From contig CP073761.1 of assembly GCA_018399015.1 (NCBI GenBank), positions 496,001 through 560,000 of the forward strand: 64,000 nt of DNA. Reading direction: 5' to 3'. Shown here one piece after another: positions 28,089 to 37,700 of this stretch. The translations under genes were made by a program, and so were the position numbers. The DNA comes from Cyanobium sp. M30B3 (lineage in GTDB: Bacteria; Cyanobacteriota; Cyanobacteriia; PCC-6307; Cyanobiaceae). The notes beneath the pieces are model-generated. The model saw only the letters and a list, made by a program, of their open reading frames with translations. It was not told the origin of the DNA and ran no database searches. Position 1 is the stretch's first letter. The number at the start of each line of letters is the position of its first letter.

Positions 28089-28709
28089 TCATGGCGCCAG
28101 GCCTCCGCCCAGCAGGTTGCTGCCGCCGGGCAGATCCGGTTCCAGCACGCCGTCAAGCGCGAACACCTGCACCTGCCGCTGGCCGTCGCGCAGCATCTCC
28201 ACCGCCAGCCGCTGGCCATCGGGCGCCAGGCTGAGCCGCTGGGGCTCGCCCCCGCCAACCAGGGGCAGGCGCCAGAGCCTGCCGCTCAGCCGGTCGTCCA
28301 CCACCACCCGCCGCCGACTCCCCTGCTGCACCAGCCCCGCCAGATAGCGACCGTTCCAGCTCAGGGCGGGCGAGCCATGGGGGGTGTGGCCCCGCCAGTG
28401 GCGCAGCGGCAGCTGGCGGCCGCTGCCCTGCTCCTGCAGGAGCATCCTCAGCCTGCCGTCCTGCTCGATCAGGGAGGCCAGCAGGCGGCCATCGCCGCTG
28501 ATGGCCGGTTCGTTGCGGTTGGCGGCTGCCAGGCCGGCCGAGGGGGCGGCCCTCCTGGCGCCCGGGCCCAGGTTGCTGCATCCCCCCAGGATCAGCGCCA
28601 CCACCAGCACACCCACAGCTGGGGAAATCAGGGGTGTTCCAACGGAGTCGGGGACTTGGCCAGCCCCCAGAACAGCCGGGTCAGTCGTCGAAACGGGAGG
28701 AATTGTCAC
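28089..28709 (-). CDS. Lipoprotein with TolB/propeller-like repeats (copy 1)
   Basis: This product has a lipobox (VVALILGGC) followed by GARRAAPSAGLAAANRNEPA and propeller-like repeats (ISGDGRLLASLIEQDGR; LAPDGQRLAVEMLRDG). The start is uncertain: the frame opens at a GTG (28772) that would overlap ycf66 by 92 bp, while the GTG at 28707-28709 overlaps only 29 bp, and a GTG at 28614-28616 lies just before the hydrophobic segment. I used 28709. It is paralogous to the gene 10 bp downstream. Confidence 0.68.
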   Translation of the reverse strand: MTIPPVSTTDPAVLGAGQVPDSVGTPLISPAVGVLVVALILGGCSNLGPGARRAAPSAGLAAANRNEPAISGDGRLLASLIEQDGRLRMLLQEQGSGRQLPLRHWRGHTPHGSPALSWNGRYLAGLVQQGSRRRVVVDDRLSGRLWRLPLVGGGEPQRLSLAPDGQRLAVEMLRDGQRQVQVFALDGVLEPDLPGGSNLLGGGLAP

Positions 28710-29616
28710 GGCCCCGAGACGGCGTTGCCTCGCGGCTCGCCGCTGGTCGGACGGGGGTGAAGTCGGCGTCACTCACGCTGTCGGTTCGGGCGCTGTCAGT
28801 GCGGGGGTTGTCAGTGCGGGGAGTGGCCGTTCCAGGGGCACGGCCGGCTCGGATCGGCGAACCCTGGGGGATGCCAGGACGGCTGGCATCGCTGGGGGCC
28901 GTGCTGCTCTGGCTGCCGGGGGGACGGCGGCTGGAGCGGGGCATGGCTTCGCTGCTGGCCGTGGGTCGACTGCCGCGGCGCACCTCCGCCTGGCCATCGC
29001 GGCGACGGGCGCCGAATTCAGGCATGTCGCGGCTGGCTCCGGCGGTATAGCGGCGCTGGTCAGCAGGGGATTCACGTTCGGGTGAAGGACTCTCCCAGTC
29101 GGCACCCCGGCGGCTGGCGGCCCGCTCCGGAATGGCGGCCCGGCTGCTGCGGCTGGGACGGTAAAAAGCATCGGCGTCCTCGCCGTCGTCGTCCCGGGAG
29201 GGAATGCGCCTGCGCACCGGCAGGGGTTCATCGAAGCGCTCCCGCTCGGGCTCATCCCAGCTGCGGCCACCCACGCGCGGGCGGTAGGGGCCTGGTGGCG
29301 CCGGCAGGGGCTCGTCGTCATCGAAGTACGAAGAACGGCGGGCCTGTTCGGTGGTCACCCCGCGCAGCCGCACGCTCTCGTAGGCGAAGAACACGGTGGT
29401 GCCGGCCAGCAGAAACTGGCCGAACTGGAGGATCGGGTCCAGCCGCCAGCCCTGGAAGAACAGGATGCCGCCGCAGAGCAGGCCGACGGCGGCGAAGAAG
29501 ACGTCGTAGTCGCGGGCCAGCGCGGGCTTGAAGCTGCGCATGAAGTAGAGCAGCGCGCCGCCCACGGCCAGCACGATGCCCACGATGCTGGCCCAGTTCA
29601 GGCTGGCATTAACCAC
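28681..29616 (-). CDS. ycf66: Ycf66 family protein
   Basis: The N-terminal 80 residues contain three hydrophobic segments (SIVGIVLAVGGALLYFM; VFFAAVGLLCGGILFFQGW; ILQFGQFLLAGTTVFFAYE) and match the Ycf66 pattern, including the YFMRSFKPALARDYD stretch. The remaining 230 residues are low-complexity and rich in Arg, Asp, Pro and Ser (many RRGR and RDD-like patches) and are probably disordered. Ycf66 occurs in cyanobacteria and some plastids; the role is unknown. It lies just upstream of the lipoprotein pair and downstream of psbX. Confidence 0.85.
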   Translation of the reverse strand: MVNASLNWASIVGIVLAVGGALLYFMRSFKPALARDYDVFFAAVGLLCGGILFFQGWRLDPILQFGQFLLAGTTVFFAYESVRLRGVTTEQARRSSYFDDDEPLPAPPGPYRPRVGGRSWDEPERERFDEPLPVRRRIPSRDDDGEDADAFYRPSRSSRAAIPERAASRRGADWESPSPERESPADQRRYTAGASRDMPEFGARRRDGQAEVRRGSRPTASSEAMPRSSRRPPGSQSSTAPSDASRPGIPQGSPIRAGRAPGTATPRTDNPRTDSARTDSVSDADFTPVRPAASREATPSRGRDNSSRFDD

Positions 29617-29662
29617 GACCCATCACCCTCGGTGCGTGGACCCACTGTAGGGGCGCCGCTCC

Positions 29663-29785
29663 TCAGAGCTTGCGATCGAGGCGATCGTTCTGGCTGATCA
29701 GCACCAGGGCCACCGCGATCGGAATCACCACGATCACCCCGCCCCACACGAGGCTGCTGAGAAAGTTGGCGAGGGAAGGGGTCAT
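29663..29785 (-). CDS. psbX: Photosystem II protein PsbX
   Basis: The 40-residue protein starts [14 protein letters not shown], followed by a single membrane helix ([16 protein letters not shown]) and a charged end ([10 protein letters not shown]). This is the length and pattern of PsbX, a peripheral subunit near cytochrome b559 that affects plastoquinone turnover. It is too short for usual length cut-offs. It precedes ycf66 on the same strand, an arrangement I regard as common in this lineage. Confidence 0.93.
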   Translation of the reverse strand: MTPSLANFLSSLVWGGVIVVIPIAVALVLISQNDRLDRKL

Positions 29786-29877
29786 GGCGCGGCCGCTGCG
29801 TGGCGTCACGGGTGTGGGCGGATCTTAGGCAGACGCGTCGGCTGCCTACGCTGCACAGCACCACTGCTTAGAGCTTT

Positions 29878-30198
29878 GTGACGGCGCTGCCCGCCTCGCC
29901 ACTGGCCTGGACCCATCTGCTGCTCGGCCTGGCCCTGGCGGCCTGGACCCTGCTGTTCCTGTTCCGCATCGTGCTCACCTGGTACCCCCAGGTGGATCTC
30001 AGCAAGGGGGTGATGCGCCTGGTGGGCGCCCCCACCGAGCCCCTGCTGGCACCTACCCGTCGCCTGATTCAGCCAATTGGCGGCGTGGACGTGACCCCGG
30101 TGGTGTGGGTGGGGCTGATCAGCCTGGTGCGGGAGCTGCTGGTGGGTCAGCAGGGGCTGGTGACCCAGCTGATGCAGCGCTCCTCCCTGATCGGCTAG
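29878..30198 (+). CDS. YggT family membrane protein
   Basis: The 106-residue protein uses a GTG start and has two hydrophobic hairpins with the YggT-repeat pattern: [13 protein letters not shown] followed by [15 protein letters not shown] and [14 protein letters not shown]. YggT/Ycf19 proteins are linked with cell division and thylakoid/nucleoid organisation, but the role is unresolved. It is convergent with accC (4-bp overlap of ends) and divergent from psbX. Confidence 0.9.
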   Translation: MTALPASPLAWTHLLLGLALAAWTLLFLFRIVLTWYPQVDLSKGVMRLVGAPTEPLLAPTRRLIQPIGGVDVTPVVWVGLISLVRELLVGQQGLVTQLMQRSSLIG

Positions 30199-31547
30199 GA
30201 GCGGGGCAGCATCTCCTGCTCGACGAACTTGGTGTGCACGTCGCCGGCCTGGAACTCGGGCCGCTCCAGCAGCTGCAGGTGGAACTCGATCGTGGTGGGA
30301 ATGCCCGTCACGGCGCACTCGGAGAGGGCCCGGTGCAGGCGCCTGAGGGCATGCTCGCGGTCCACGCCCCACACGATCAGCTTGCCGATCAGGGAGTCGT
30401 AGAACGGCGGGATCTCGTAGCCCGTGTACACGTGGCTGTCGAAGCGCACGCCCGGCCCGCCCGGCGGCAGCCAGCCGGTGATCCGGCCGGGGGCTGGGCG
30501 GAAGTTCTGGCGTGGATCTTCGGCGTTGATGCGCACCTCGATGGCGTGCCCGCAGAGCTTCACCTGGTCCTGGGTGAGGGAGATCGGCTCGCCCCCGGCG
30601 ATGCGCAGCTGCTCGGCGATCAGATCCACCCCCGTGACCATCTCCGTGACGGGATGCTCCACCTGGATGCGGGTGTTCATTTCCATGAAATAGAAGGCGC
30701 CGCTGCGGTCCACCAGAAACTCCACCGTGCCGGCGCCCTCGTAGCCGATGGTGCGGGCGGCGGCCACGGCGGCCTCGCCCATCTGGCGGCGCAGTTCGGC
30801 GTTGATCGCCACACTCGGGGCCTCCTCCAGCAACTTCTGGTGGCGGCGCTGGATCGAGCAGTCGCGCTCACCCAGGTGGATCACGTTGCCGTGGCGGTCG
30901 GCCAGCACCTGCACCTCCACGTGGCGGGGCCGGTCGATGAATTTCTCCAGGTACAGCCCCGGGTTGCCGAAGGCCGCCTCCGCCTCTCCCTGGGCCGCCT
31001 TGAACAGGCCCTCCAACTGATCGGCGCCGGGCACCAGGCGCATGCCCCGGCCGCCGCCGCCGGCGGTGGCCTTGATCATCACCGGATAGCCCATGCCATC
31101 GGCCAGGCGCCGCGCCTCCTCCACCGTGGCCAGCAGGCCTTCGCTGCCCGGGATGGTGGGCACGCCCACGGCCTGCATGGTGGCCTTGGCGGTCGACTTG
31201 TCGCCCATCGAGCGGATTGCCTCGGGCGAGGGCCCCACGAAGGTGAGTCCGTGGTCGGCGCAGATTTCGGCGAAACGGTCGTTCTCCGCCAGGAAGCCGT
31301 AGCCGGGATGGATGGCGTCGGCGCCGCGGGAGGTGGCGGCCGCCAGGATGTTGGGAATGTTCAGGTAGCTCTTGGAGCTGGGCGCCTCGCCCACGCACAC
31401 GGCCTCGTCGGCCAGCTGCACGTGCAGGGCGTTGCGATCCACGGTGCTGTACACGGCCACCGTGGCAATGCCCAGCTCGCGGCAGCTGCGCAGGATTCTC
31501 AGGGCGATCTCGCCACGGTTGGCGATCAGCAACTTGCCGATGGGCAT
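30195..31547 (-). CDS. accC: Biotin carboxylase subunit of acetyl-CoA carboxylase
   Basis: AccC carboxylates biotin on AccB in the first step of fatty-acid synthesis. The 450-residue protein has the N-terminal [14 protein letters not shown], the ATP-grasp P-loop [12 protein letters not shown], the [14 protein letters not shown] region, the metal/active-site block [18 protein letters not shown] and the C-terminal [18 protein letters not shown]. The ATG at 31545-31547 gives the standard [13 protein letters not shown] start. It stands alone, without accB adjacent, as in other cyanobacteria. Confidence 0.97.
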   Translation of the reverse strand: MPIGKLLIANRGEIALRILRSCRELGIATVAVYSTVDRNALHVQLADEAVCVGEAPSSKSYLNIPNILAAATSRGADAIHPGYGFLAENDRFAEICADHGLTFVGPSPEAIRSMGDKSTAKATMQAVGVPTIPGSEGLLATVEEARRLADGMGYPVMIKATAGGGGRGMRLVPGADQLEGLFKAAQGEAEAAFGNPGLYLEKFIDRPRHVEVQVLADRHGNVIHLGERDCSIQRRHQKLLEEAPSVAINAELRRQMGEAAVAAARTIGYEGAGTVEFLVDRSGAFYFMEMNTRIQVEHPVTEMVTGVDLIAEQLRIAGGEPISLTQDQVKLCGHAIEVRINAEDPRQNFRPAPGRITGWLPPGGPGVRFDSHVYTGYEIPPFYDSLIGKLIVWGVDREHALRRLHRALSECAVTGIPTTIEFHLQLLERPEFQAGDVHTKFVEQEMLPRS

Positions 31548-31687
31548 CCGCGGCGTCTCGCTTGGCGTTGGGCCAGGGCGGACTGTATCAGCGCTCACAG
31601 AGGCTCCTGGCCGCCTCAACGGTGCCAGGGCGGCTGCATGGCCCAGGCCAGGGGCCGGCGCGGGCGATCAGCAGTGAGGGCTATGGG

Positions 31688-31693
31688 TATATT
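31688..31693 (+). promoter_or_regulatory. Possible -10 box (TATATT) upstream of tRNA-Leu
   Basis: The AT-rich hexamer lies 65 bp before the tRNA in otherwise GC-rich sequence. No convincing -35 element is found, so this is a weak call. Confidence 0.3.
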
Positions 31694-31757
31694 GCGGGAC
31701 GGCCGCGCCACTGGCGGGTCGTCCCACCCGGTGCGTCCCGGCGCACTGCGTCATCTT

Positions 31758-31839
31758 GCGGATGTGGTGGAATTGGTAGACACGCACGTTTGAGGGGCGT
31801 GTGGCTTCGGCCTTGCGAGTTCAAGTCTCGCCATCCGCA
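31758..31839 (+). tRNA. trnL-GAG: tRNA-Leu (anticodon GAG)
   Basis: An 82-nt class II tRNA folds with a 7-bp acceptor stem (GCGGATG / CATCCGC), D arm (GGTGGAATTGGTAGAC), 5-bp anticodon stem (CACGT / GCGTG) around the loop TTGAGGG giving anticodon GAG, a short variable arm (GGCTTCGGCC) and T arm (GCGAG TTCAAGT CTCGC). Discriminator A; CCA is not encoded. It reads CUC/CUU codons. The start of the next coding frame runs just downstream. Confidence 0.95.
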
Positions 31840-31945
31840 CTTCTTCTTTCTCCTCTCCCTGGTCCAGCGTCACCCCGCGCCCGAAACCTCCAGGGATGGG
31901 CCCTCCACCGCGGGTGACACCACCGCAGCTGCTGAGCGCTTTGCG

Positions 31946-33217
31946 GTGGTGCTGGTGAGCAACGGCCCCGGTGAACTCACCACCTGGGTGCGCCCTCTGG
32001 CCCTGTGCCTGCATCGCCGCCTGGCGCTGGCACCGCGGCACGCCGCCGGCCCCGGCGAGCTGCGGCTGGTGCTGGTGCCCTGCCCGAACGGCACCGGCCG
32101 CGAGCACCGGGCCGCAGCGGCCTGGGACCTGTTCGCCCGGATCACGCCGGCCCGACGCTTCTGGCGGCTGCTGCTGCTGCCGGGGCGCTTCGGCCCCTGG
32201 CCCCGTCGCGGCGTGGTGGTGTTCCTGGGGGGCGACCAGTTCTGGACGGTGCTGCTCTCGGCCCGGCTGGGTTACCGCCACCTCACCTATGCCGAGTGGG
32301 TGGTCCGCTGGCCCCGCTGGAACGACCGCATCGCCGCCATGGGCCCCCGGGCCGCCAACACCCTGCCCCCCCGCTGGCGCGCCCGCTGCACGGTGGTGGG
32401 CGACCTGATGGCCGATCTCTCCGAGCAGGCCCGGCGCGAGGCGCCGCTGCCGCCGGGCTCCTGGCTGGCGTTGCTGCCGGGCTCCAAGGCCGCCAAGCTG
32501 CGGGTGGGTGTGCCCTTCCTGCTGGAGACGGCCGACCGGTTGGTCCAGCGCCAGCCCGGACTGTGCCTGTTGCTGCCGCTGGCCCCCACCGTGACGCTGA
32601 CGGAGCTGCGGGCCTACGCCGGGCCGGCCAACCCGATCGCCCGCTGCTACCGGGCGGGCGAGCCGGCCGTGGTGCCCAGTGACCGGCTCCAGCCGGATGG
32701 GCTGGCCCTGGTCACCGCCGCCGGCAGCCGCATCGAACTGGTGCAGCACAGCCCCGCCCATGACGTGCTCAGCCAGTGCCGCCTGGCCCTCACCACCGTG
32801 GGCGCCAACACCGCTGAGCTGGCGGCGCTGGGGGTGCCGATGCTGGTGCTGGTGCCCACCCAGCACCTGGATGTGATGCAGGCCTGGGATGGCCTGGCGG
32901 GGCTGGTGGCGCGCCTGCCCCTGCTGCAGCGGCTGTTCGGGGTGGCGCTCTCCCTCTGGCGCCTGCGCCATCGGGGGCTGATGGCTGCGCCCAACATCGC
33001 CGCCGGCCGCCAGCTGGTGCCCGAGCGGGTGGGGGCGATCACCCCGGAGCAGATCGCGGACGAGGCAGCCCAGTGGCTGGCCCAGCCCGCCCGCCTGGCG
33101 GGGATGGCCGAGGATCTGCGCGGCCTGCGCGGCAGCCCCGGTGCCGTGGCTGCCCTGGCCGATCTGGTGGGCGAGTTGCTGCCCGGGCCCCAGCGTCTGC
33201 CCCGGCCGGATTCCTAG
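31946..33217 (+). CDS. LpxB-like glycosyltransferase/lipid-A-disaccharide synthase-related protein
   Basis: About 423 residues from a GTG at 31946, chosen because the frame upstream crosses the tRNA. The N-terminal strand-loop VVLVSNGPGELTTW and later blocks LALLPGSKAAKLRVGVPFLLE, ALTTVGANTAELAALGVPMLVLVPTQ and ERVGAITPEQIADE give a GT-B fold with an LpxB-type UDP-sugar site. It is distinct from canonical LpxB. I cannot state the acceptor; a conserved cyanobacterial sugar-lipid role is likely (inference). It lies immediately after tRNA-Leu on the same strand. Confidence 0.7.
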   Translation: MVLVSNGPGELTTWVRPLALCLHRRLALAPRHAAGPGELRLVLVPCPNGTGREHRAAAAWDLFARITPARRFWRLLLLPGRFGPWPRRGVVVFLGGDQFWTVLLSARLGYRHLTYAEWVVRWPRWNDRIAAMGPRAANTLPPRWRARCTVVGDLMADLSEQARREAPLPPGSWLALLPGSKAAKLRVGVPFLLETADRLVQRQPGLCLLLPLAPTVTLTELRAYAGPANPIARCYRAGEPAVVPSDRLQPDGLALVTAAGSRIELVQHSPAHDVLSQCRLALTTVGANTAELAALGVPMLVLVPTQHLDVMQAWDGLAGLVARLPLLQRLFGVALSLWRLRHRGLMAAPNIAAGRQLVPERVGAITPEQIADEAAQWLAQPARLAGMAEDLRGLRGSPGAVAALADLVGELLPGPQRLPRPDS

Positions 33218-33244
33218 GGTTGCGGCAACGTTCCCCGCCCGGCA

Positions 33245-33682
33245 ATGCCCGAGTCCCAGCAGCCCGTGTCCGCCTGTGGTGTGGAGAGTGGTCTGCCCCG
33301 CGATCAGCGTGAGGAGATCTGGCGCTCCCGGCTCACGCCGGAGCAGTTCCGCATCGCCCGCCAGGGCGGCACCGAGCGGGCCTTCACCGGCGCCTACTGG
33401 AACCACAAGGGCAGCGGCACTTACCACTGCATCTGCTGTGACGCCCCCCTGTACAGCAGCACCGCCAAGTTCGACTCCGGCACCGGCTGGCCCAGCTTCT
33501 GGGATGGCGTGGATCCGGCGGCGATCAGCACCCACGTGGACCGCAGCCACGGCATGGTGCGCACCGAGATCCGCTGCGCCAACTGCGACGCCCACCTGGG
33601 CCACGTGTTCAACGACGGTCCGGCACCCACCGGCCTGCGCCACTGCGTGAATTCGGCCTCCCTCACATTCCGGGAAGGCTGA
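33245..33682 (+). CDS. msrB: Peptide-methionine (R)-S-oxide reductase MsrB
   Basis: MsrB repairs the R form of methionine sulfoxide in proteins, using thioredoxin. The 145-residue protein has the zinc-binding CxxC pairs (CICC and CANC), the substrate-binding GTGWPSFW and [12 protein letters not shown] blocks, and the catalytic Cys in [17 protein letters not shown] -10-like box overlaps the stop of the preceding gene (33215-33220). Convergent with the PRC-barrel gene; both stops lie in tandem palindromes. Confidence 0.96.
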   Translation: MPESQQPVSACGVESGLPRDQREEIWRSRLTPEQFRIARQGGTERAFTGAYWNHKGSGTYHCICCDAPLYSSTAKFDSGTGWPSFWDGVDPAAISTHVDRSHGMVRTEIRCANCDAHLGHVFNDGPAPTGLRHCVNSASLTFREG

Positions 33683-33705
33683 GCGCGCTCACCTGAGCGC
33701 GCTCA
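33680..33705. repeat. Two tandem 12-bp palindromes over convergent stop codons
   Basis: TGAGCGCGCTCA is a perfect palindrome and occurs twice (33680-33691 and 33694-33705), forming a 14-bp direct repeat with the intervening CC. The first copy holds the TGA of msrB and the second holds the stop of the convergent PRC-barrel gene. It could form stems in both transcripts but lacks a U tract. Confidence 0.8.
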
Positions 33706-34686
33706 CCAGGGATCGTCCAGATCCTCGGCGTCCACGTCCAGCGGTTCGCGGCTGGCTGGGGGTGGCGGCGCGAAGCGCCGTTCCCGGGGTGCTGGCTCGC
33801 GGTAGGGATCGGGCCGGTCGATCGGCCCCCGTTCCCTGCCCCTGGGCCCGCGATCGGCCTCCTCGTCATCCAGGTAGCGGCGCTGGCGCAGGGGCTCCCG
33901 TTGGCGCCGCTCCTCCACCTCCACGTAGTCGTACGACTCCTCAGGCTCAAAGGCCCGGCTGCTGGCGGGCTGGATGCGCCGCTGCTCCTGCACGCTGGGC
34001 ACGCCGGCGGCCAACTGGTTCTCCACCGGCACCATGGCGCCGCGGTAGCGCTCCCGCTCCTCCTGCTCCCAGCTGGGGCCTCCGATGCCCAGCTTCTCCA
34101 GCAGGCCCGTGCCCAGCTGCTTGAGTTTGTCCTCGGCGCCCTCGTACACGATGATCCGGTCGGTGCCGCTGCTCACGATCTCCTCCACCGGCAGCTCCCA
34201 GGTGCTCAGCACCCCCTCGCCCAGCAGGGGGACGCCCAGGGCCCCCAGCACCAGGGTGGTGAGTTCGCCGGTTTCGATGTCGAAGCTGAAGCCGAGCACC
34301 TTGCCCAGCTGCGCGCCCGCCTCGGTGACCACCTGGCAGTTGATCACCTTGCTGTAGCGCTCCGGGTTGAAGCTCTCCGCCAGCGAGTCGGCCGAGTCCA
34401 CCAGGATCACATCGCCCACCTGGCGGATGCGATCCAGCGGCATCCAGCGCGGCAGGCCTGGCAGGAAGCGGGTGAGCGGGTTGTCGCGCAGGCCCAGGGC
34501 AATCACTTCGCGCCGGTCGATGTCCACCACCACTTCGCCCACCACGCCGAGGCGGCGGCCGGTGTCGCGGGTGATCACCTGGGTGCCCATCAGCTCCGAG
34601 CGCAGCCAGAGGCGGTCGCTGGGCGGATCGGCGCCGGGATCTGTCGTGCGCGCGAGGCGGTCGCTGCCGGGCGAGGGACTGGTCAT
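33703..34686 (-). CDS. PRC-barrel domain protein
   Basis: The 327-residue protein has two PRC-barrel-like domains: one about residues 28-105 (LRSELMGTQVITRDTGRRLG, VVGEVVVDIDRREVIALGL) and one about 110-185 (SKVINCQVVTEAGAQLGKV, FSFDIETGELTTLVLGA). The C-terminal 130 residues are Arg/Glu/Pro-rich and probably disordered. PRC-barrels occur in photosynthetic reaction centres and RNA-processing proteins; the role here is unknown. It lies 27 bp downstream of smc on the same strand. Confidence 0.82.
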   Translation of the reverse strand: MTSPSPGSDRLARTTDPGADPPSDRLWLRSELMGTQVITRDTGRRLGVVGEVVVDIDRREVIALGLRDNPLTRFLPGLPRWMPLDRIRQVGDVILVDSADSLAESFNPERYSKVINCQVVTEAGAQLGKVLGFSFDIETGELTTLVLGALGVPLLGEGVLSTWELPVEEIVSSGTDRIIVYEGAEDKLKQLGTGLLEKLGIGGPSWEQEERERYRGAMVPVENQLAAGVPSVQEQRRIQPASSRAFEPEESYDYVEVEERRQREPLRQRRYLDDEEADRGPRGRERGPIDRPDPYREPAPRERRFAPPPPASREPLDVDAEDLDDPW

Positions 34687-34713
34687 CCAGGCATTCTCTC
34701 CCAGAGCCCCGGG

Positions 34714-37700
34714 TTACGCCGCTGGCGGTAAACCCACCACCTGGGTATGGGCACCGCGGGCCTGGGTCACGCCGATCGTGCGCTGGGCCGCGGCGATCAT
34801 CGGCCGGCGATGGCTCACCACCATGAACTGGGCCGCATCGGCCTGGCGGGCGATCAGGGCCGCCAGCCGCTCCACGTTCACGCCATCGAGGAAGCTGTCC
34901 ACCTCGTCGAGGGCATAGAACGGCGAGGGGCGGAAGCGCTGCAGCGCGAACAGGAAGCTCAGCGCCGTGAGCGACTTCTCGCCGCCACTCATCGCGTTGA
35001 GGCGGCGCACCGCCTTGCCCTTGGGATGGGCCACCAGGGTGAGTCCCCCCTCCAGCGGCGCCTCCGGATTCTCCAGTTGCAGGTGGCCCTCGCCGTCGGA
35101 GAGCTCGGCGAAGATCGTGCGGAAGTGGCCATCCACGGCCTGGAAGGCCTCGAGGAAGGCCTCCTGGCGCAGGGTCGCCACCGTTTCGATGCGCAGCAGC
35201 AGCTCCTCCCGCTCCTTGGCGAGCACGTCGAGCCGCTCCTCCAGGTCGGCCAGGCGGGTCTCCAGCTGGGCCAGCTCGTCGAGGGCCAGCATGTTCACCG
35301 GCTCCAGGGCCTCCATGCGGGCCTGCAGGCTGCGCAGCTCGGCCTGCAGCGCGTCCAGGCCATTGGCGCGCACCTCCTCGGGAATCTCCGGCAGGGGATC
35401 GGGCAGCTCCCGCTGCAGCTGCTCCAGCCGCTGCTGCTCGCTGCGCCGCTGGCTCGCCAGCGACTCCAGCTCCTCCCCCAGCCGCTGCAGTTCCCACTGC
35501 TTCTGTTGCAGGGCCTGACGCTGGCCGGCCAGCTGGGCCTCGGCCGCGTCCCGGGCCCGGCGCCGCTCGCCGAAGCGGGCCTGCAGCTCGCCCTGGCGGG
35601 CCTCCAGCTGCTGGCGCTGCTGCTGGTCGGCCTGCTGCTGCTGCTTCCACAGCTCGCGCTCGGCCACCAGGGCCTGCACCGCCGCCACGAGCCGCCGCTC
35701 ATCGCCGGCCAGGGCCTCCAGCTGGCTCTGCAGTCGTTCGGCCATCAGAGCCCGTTCCCGTCGCACCGCCAGCAACTGGTCGCGCCGCAGGCGCGCCTCC
35801 GCCAGGGTGCGGTCGGCGGCCTCCAGGTCGTGTTGCAGGGCCTGCCAGCGGGCGGCGTCGCGGGAGGCCTCCTGGTTGGCATCAGCCTGCTGCAAGGCCT
35901 GCAGCTGCAGCAGCAGCGGGCCCAGCTCGCCCTCCAGTTGCTGCAGGCGCTGGCGGTCATCCTGGAGGGCCTGCTCCAGCTGCTGCAGGCGCTGCTGCTG
36001 CTGCCGCTGCCGCTGCCGCAGTGGTTCCAGGTTGCGCACGGCGCCGCTGTGTTCGGCCTCCAGGGCGGCCTGGCGCCGCTGCAGCTGCGCGAGCTGGGGC
36101 CGCAGGGCCTCGAGCTGGCCGGCCAGCTCCGCCTCCCGCCGCCGGCAGGCCACCAGGCTCTCGCCCAGCTCCAGCAGCCGGCGGCGCAGGGGCTCGGCCT
36201 CGTCGCCCTCGCTGCTGCGGCCGAAGCCCAGCTGGCCGCCCCGCTGTTGCAGGCTGCCGCCGGTCATGGCGCCGCTCTTCTCCAGCAGCTCGCCGTCGAG
36301 GGTCACGGCCCGGCAGCGGCCCAGCTCCCGCCGGGCGCTGGCCAGGTCGCTGAACACCAGGGTGTCGCCGAACACGTAGCGGAACACCTCGGCGTAGATC
36401 GGCTCGTGGCGGATCAGCTGCACGGCCCGGCCCACCAGACCGGCACCGCCCGCCCCGGGGCTGCCGCCGCGCTGCAGGGCGCCGGCGGCGGTGGCGGTGG
36501 CCGTGGCGGTGGAACTGCCACCGCCGCGGATCTTGTTGAGGGGCAGGAAGGTGAGCCGGCCGGCCCGGCGGCTCTTGAGCAGTTCGATCGCCCGGGCGGC
36601 GATCCGGTCGTCATCCACCACCACCTGGCCCAGCCGCCCTCCCGCCGCCACCTCCAGGGCCAGCCGGCAGCGCTCCTCCACCTCCCCCAGGTGGGCCACC
36701 GGCCCGTGGATCCCCTCCAGCCCCGCCTCCAGCAGCATCCGCAGGGCGCCGGTGCCGCGGCTTTCCTGCAGGGTCTCGCGGCGGCTGTCGATGCGGGCGA
36801 TCTCCCGCTCCAGCTGGGTCTGTTCCTGCTCCAGGCGGCCGCGGGTGCGCTGCTGCAGGGCCAGTTCCTCCACCAGCTGCTGCACCTGCCCCTCCCCCTG
36901 CCGCAGCTGCTCCACCAGGGTGTGCCGTTCCCGCTCCGCCGCCTCCAGCTGGGCCAGGGCCCGGGCGTCATCGCTGCCATCGCGCTCCAGTTCAGTGCGC
37001 AGCTCGCCGATCCGCTCCTCCCCCTGGCGCAACCGCTCGCCCCGTTGCTGGCGCTCCGCCTCCAGGGGACCGATGGCCGCGCTGAGACGATCGCGCTCCT
37101 GGCTGCGCCGTTGCTGTTCCTCCAGCCAGCTGCCGGAGCGGCCTGCCACCTCCCCCAGCCGCCGGCGTGACATCTCCACGGCCGCTTCGGCGCTGCGGCA
37201 GGCCTGCTCGGCCGCCTCCAGCTCGCTCTCGTCGCCGGGGGACTGGCCCCGCTGCTGGTGCTGCAGCTCCCCCTGGCGGCTGGCCAGCTCCTGGCGCTGG
37301 CGCTGCAGGTCTTCCGCCTGCTTCTGGTGCTGGTCGGCCTGGCGCGCCAGTTCGCGGGTGCGGGCCTCCAGCCCCGCCAGTTCGGCCTGCACCGCCAGCA
37401 GCTGGTCCTCGCCGAGGGCCTTCACCTCCGCCTGCAGTTGCTCCAGGCTCAGGGCTGCAGCGGCCAGGCTGCCTTCGGCCTCGGCCACGGCGCTGCGGTC
37501 GGCCTCCTGCTGGCTGGTGAGGGCCCGCTGGCGGCGCTCCAGTTGGGCCAGGCCGGCCTCAGCGGCCTCGTAGGCCAGCACCTGCTCCTGCAGCCGGCCG
37601 CTGTGGAGGCGCTGGCGCAGCTCCTGATAGGTGCGGGCCTTGGCGCAGTCGCGCTCCAGCCTGGCGCGGGCGGCCAGCAGCTCCTGCTGCACGATTCCGC

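Noticed and set aside
31562-31945. Upstream extension of the LpxB-like frame
   Set aside because: It would translate through tRNA-Leu (31758-31839).
35300-37600. CAG/CTG-rich repeat-like stretches
   Set aside because: They encode the Gln/Leu/Glu-rich coiled coils of SMC and are not perfect repeats.
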